A stretch of DNA of 64,000 nt, from assembly GCF_037893015.1 (NCBI RefSeq), contig NC_133660.1, forward strand, positions 281,295,067-281,359,066, given 5' to 3'. This document shows positions 60,653 through 64,000 of the stretch, in pieces. The notes beneath the pieces were generated by a model that saw only the letters and a program-made list of their open reading frames with translations, had not been told where the DNA came from and did not search any database. The DNA is from Macrotis lagotis (Eukaryota > Chordata > Mammalia > Peramelemorphia > Peramelidae). The position numbers were made by a program, and so were the translations under genes. The first letter of the stretch is position 1, and every line of letters begins with the position of its first letter.

Positions 60653-60800
60653 ATTTTTTTTTTTTGCAAGGCAGTGGGGTTAAGTAGCTTACCCAAGGCT
60701 ACACAGCTAGGTAATTATTAAGTGTCTGAGGCAGGATTTGAACTCAGGTACTCCTGACTCCAGGGTTGGTGCTCTATCCACGGTGCCACCTAGCCATCCC
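60653..60800 (-). mobile_element. SINE, MAR1/WSINE type, between L1 ORF1 and ORF2
   Basis: gcaaggcagtggggttaagt to gccacctagccatccc, full length. L1 sequence that is continuous at 5196-5226 in the other copy is split by it. Confidence 0.94.
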
Positions 60801-60812
60801 TAGAATAAGTAA

Positions 60813-63800
60813 TCTTAACTGTAAATGTAAACAGAATGAACTCTCCCATAAAACAGAAGCAGATAGAAGAATGGATTAAATGCCAGAATCCTATAAAAAG
60901 TTGTTTACCAGAAACACATTTGAGGCAGAGAGATATGCACAGGGTAAAGGTAAAAGGATGGAGCAAAATATATTATGCTTCAGCTGAAGAAAAGATATCA
61001 GGAGTAGTGATTCTGATCTCACATAAAACAAAAGCAGAAACTGATCTCATTAAATAGGATAAGAAAGGAAATTACATCTTCTTAAAAGACACCATAGGTA
61101 ATGAAGCTTTGGTGTCTTTTAAGAAGATGTAATTTCCTTTCTTATCTTAAACCTGTATACACTGAGTAATATAGCATCCAAATTCTTAGATGAAGAATTG
61201 AGTGAATTACAAGGAGACATAGACAGCAAAAATTTAATAACGGGGGACCTCAACTTCCCTCTCTTAGAACTAGATAAATCTAACCACAAACAAGAAAGAA
61301 GTTAAGAAGGTGAATAAAATCTTAGAAAACTTAGATATGATAGATCTCTGAGGAAAGCTTAAAAAACAACAACAAAAAAGAATGATGATGAAGACAGCTA
61401 AATGGGGATAGAAAAGAATATACCTTTTTCTCTGCAGTACATGGCACCTATACCAAAAACTGACCACTTACTAGGGTATAAAAATCTTATAATCAAATGT
61501 GGAAAGGCAGAAATAATAAATGCATACTTTTCAGACCATGATGCAATAAAAATTACAGGTAATTAAGGGTCATGGAAAGATAAAATAAAAATTAATTGGA
61601 AATTAGATAACTTAATTTTAAATGAGTGGATCAAATAGCAAATCATAGAAATAATCAATAATTATATTGAAGAAGATGATAGCAATGAGACAACATGCTA
61701 AAATTTATGGGATGTAATCAAGGCAGTTTTGAGGGGAAATTTTCTATCTCTTAATGCTTATATGAATAAAATAAAAAAGGAGATCAATGAATTTGTTATG
61801 TAACTTAAAAAGCTTGAAAAAATCAAGGGAAATATTAAGAAAATGGAAAATAAGAAAACCATTGGTCTAATAAATAAAACTAAGAGTTGGTTTTATGAAA
61901 AATGCCAATAAAATAAACCTTTGGTTAATCTAATTTTTTTTTAAAAACAAAAGAAGATAACCAAATTTCCTATATCAAAAATGAAAAGAATGAACTAACC
62001 AGCAATGAGGAGGAATATAAAGAGATAATTCAGAGCTATTTTGCTGAACTGTTTGCCAATAAATTTGATAACCTGAATGAAATGGATGAATATTTACAAA
62101 AAAAAACAAATTGCCCAAAATAACAGAGGAGGAAATAAAACACTTAACCCCATTTCAGAAAAAGGAATTGAAGAAATCATCAATAAACTCCCTAAGAAAA
62201 AGTTTCCAGGTCCAGATGGATTTACAAGTGAATTCTACCAAGCACTTAAGGAACAATTAATTCCAATTCTACATATACTATTTTAAAAAGTTGGAGGAGT
62301 TCTGCCAAATTCCTTTTATGATACCAATATGGTGCTGATACCTAAACCAAGAGGAACCAAAACAGACAAAGAAAATTGCAGACCAATCTCCCTAATGCAC
62401 ATTGATGCAAAAATCTTAAACAAAATTTTAGCAAAGAGATTACACCAAGTTATTAATAGAATATTACACTATGAGGTTTTATAACAGGTAGACAGGGGAT
62501 AGTTCAATATTAGGAAAACATTCAACATAATTGAACATATCAATAGCAAAAGCAACAGAAATCATATGATTATCTCAATAAAGGCTGAAAAAGTCTGATA
62601 AAATATGACATTCATTCCTATTAAAAACACTAGGAAAGTATGGGAATAAATGGAGTTTTACTTAGAATAATAAGTGATGTCTATCTAAAACCATCACAAA
62701 TATTATATGTAATGGGGCTAAACTCAAAGCATTTCCAGTAAGTCAGAGGTGAAACAAGGATACCCATTATCACCATTGCCATTAGAAATGTTAGCTTTAG
62801 CAATAACAGAAGAAAAAGAAATTGAAGGAATCATAACTGACAATGAGGAAGCAAAACTTTCACTCTTTGCAGATGATATGATGGTATACTTAGAGAACCC
62901 AAGAAAATCATCTAAAAAACTACTTGAAACAATTAACAAATTCATCAAAGTAGCAGGATACAAAATAAACTCACATAAATCATTAGTATTTTTATATATG
63001 AACAGCCAAGACCAAGAGATAGAGAAATTCTATTTAAAATAACTTCATATAATATTAAATACTTGAGAATCTACCTCCCAAGGCAAAGTCAGAAGCTGTA
63101 TGAGCACAATTACAAAACACTTCCCACTCAAATAAAGTCAGAGCTGAACAATTGGAAAAATTTCAAATGCTCATGGTTAGTCAAGCTAATATAATAAATA
63201 TGGCAATTCTACCCAAATTAAATTATTTATTCAGTGCCATACCAATCAAAAGAAATAGTAGTAAATGACTACAGGAATCTAATGTTTGACAAACCCAAAG
63301 ACATCAGCTTCTTGGATAAGAACTCACTATTTGACAAAAATTGTTGGGAAAACTAGAAAATAATATGGCAAAAACTAGGCATAGATCTACATCTCACACC
63401 CTTTCCCAAAATAAAGTCAAAATGGGTACTAGATTTAGACATAAAGTGCTATACCATAGATCAATTAACATATCAAGAAATATTCTATTTGTCAGATTTA
63501 TGGAAAGGGAAGAAATTTATGACCAAACAAGAAGTAGATGCATTATAAATTACAAAATGTATGATTTTGACTATATTAAATTAAAAAGGGGTTGCACTAA
63601 TAAAACCAATGCTGTCAAGCAAGATTACAAGGGAAACAGAAAGCTAGGAGACAATTTTCACAGGTAGGGTTTCTGATAAAGGTCTCATTTCTAAAATATA
63701 TAGAGAATTGCATCAAATTCATAAATTACAAGTCATTCCCCAATTGAGAAATGATCAAGGGATATGAATAGACAGTTTTCAAATGAAGAAATTAAAGCTC

Positions 63801-64000
63801 CAAAAGAAAAAATGGTCCAAATCATTATTGATTAGAGAAATGCAAATTAAAACAACAATGAGGTATCACCTCACGCCTATTAGATTGGCTAAGATATGAC
63901 AAAAAGGGAAAATTATTAATGTAGGAGAAGTTGTGGGAAAATTGGGACATTTAATGCATTGCTGGTGGAGCTGTAAACTGATCTAACCATCCTGGGTTTG
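60813..64000 (+). pseudogene. L1 ORF2 remnant (endonuclease, reverse transcriptase), partial at window end
   Basis: Endonuclease start at 60836 (MNSPIKQKQIEEWIKCQNP, LPETHLRQRDMHRVKVKGW). Reverse transcriptase at 62160-62286 ([40 protein letters not shown]) and 62749-63042 with the catalytic [21 protein letters not shown]-terminal part from about 63340. Many stops and shifts break the frame, and the inverted repeat at 61058-61146 replaces endonuclease codons, so the enzyme is dead. Confidence 0.88.
61058..61146. repeat. Perfect inverted repeat, 37-base arms, 15-base loop
   Basis: Left arm 61058-61094 (gataagaaaggaaattacat...), right arm 61110-61146 (...atgtaatttcctttcttatc), loop 61095-61109. 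Every base of the arms pairs. The L1 copy at 2591 has only the left arm at the matching place (about 5460-5497). Confidence 0.98.

Larger units (their letters stand above)
57651..64000 (+). mobile_element. Second long L1, runs off the window end
   Basis: Starts gggtggagccaagatggttg, the same 5' end as the L1 at 2591, and follows it in order: 5' UTR, ORF1 region (about 58360-59260), inter-ORF region, ORF2 from about 60780 to the end. At 64000 it has reached the C-terminal segment (cattgctggtggagctgtaa, compare 7684-7703). Two SINEs (57768-57943, 60653-60800) and a perfect inverted repeat (61058-61146) interrupt it. Unlike the first copy it keeps the middle of ORF2. Confidence 0.93.

Noticed and set aside
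1-64000. CRISPR array, bacterial operon or plasmid-like system
   Set aside because: No regularly spaced repeats and no bacterial gene layout. SINEs, L1s, introns and a CpG island mark this as mammalian nuclear DNA.

Overview
The window comes from a mammalian nuclear genome, almost certainly a marsupial. The main evidence is the very high density of one tRNA-derived SINE family (MAR1/WSINE type: a head reading ggcggctaggtggc..., a CORE domain reading ccttgggcaagccacttaac, and an A-rich tail). Long L1 copies of the marsupial kind and many older L2 and MIR remnants support this. The species cannot be named from the sequence; the SINE subtype would suit an Australian marsupial.

There is one recognisable protein-coding gene: UNC93B1, the chaperone that carries nucleic-acid-sensing Toll-like receptors from the ER to endosomes. 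It lies on the + strand in eleven coding exons from 25858 to 41585. All ten introns are GT-AG and their phases join into one uninterrupted 605-codon frame, close to the 597 residues of the human protein. Exon 1 lies in a CpG island. An AT-rich, non-repetitive block about 0.4-0.65 kb upstream is a candidate regulatory element. A SINE tail fragment lies in the probable 3' UTR.

Layout. 1-25 kb: intergenic, with a near-full-length L1 (2591-8434, exact 10-bp target-site duplication), 5'-truncated L1 pieces, many SINEs, two long CT/GT microsatellites, a duplicated 158-bp block and a 46-bp perfect direct repeat. 25.2-42.3 kb: UNC93B1 with its promoter; the introns carry SINEs, MIR copies, L1 fragments and a degenerate tandem repeat. 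42.3-53 kb: intergenic, with SINEs and decayed L1. 53.4-57.2 kb: a patch with LTR-like character, probably an old retrovirus-like fossil. 57.65 kb to the end: a second long L1 of the same family, running off the window and carrying a perfect 37-bp inverted repeat.

I found no second host gene, tRNA, rRNA or CRISPR array, and no new multi-gene system. The most useful leads are the altered regulatory tail of UNC93B1, the candidate element upstream of its promoter, and several local rearrangements (inverted repeat, templated filler, block duplication) that the repeat families do not explain. All family assignments were made by eye, without a database search.
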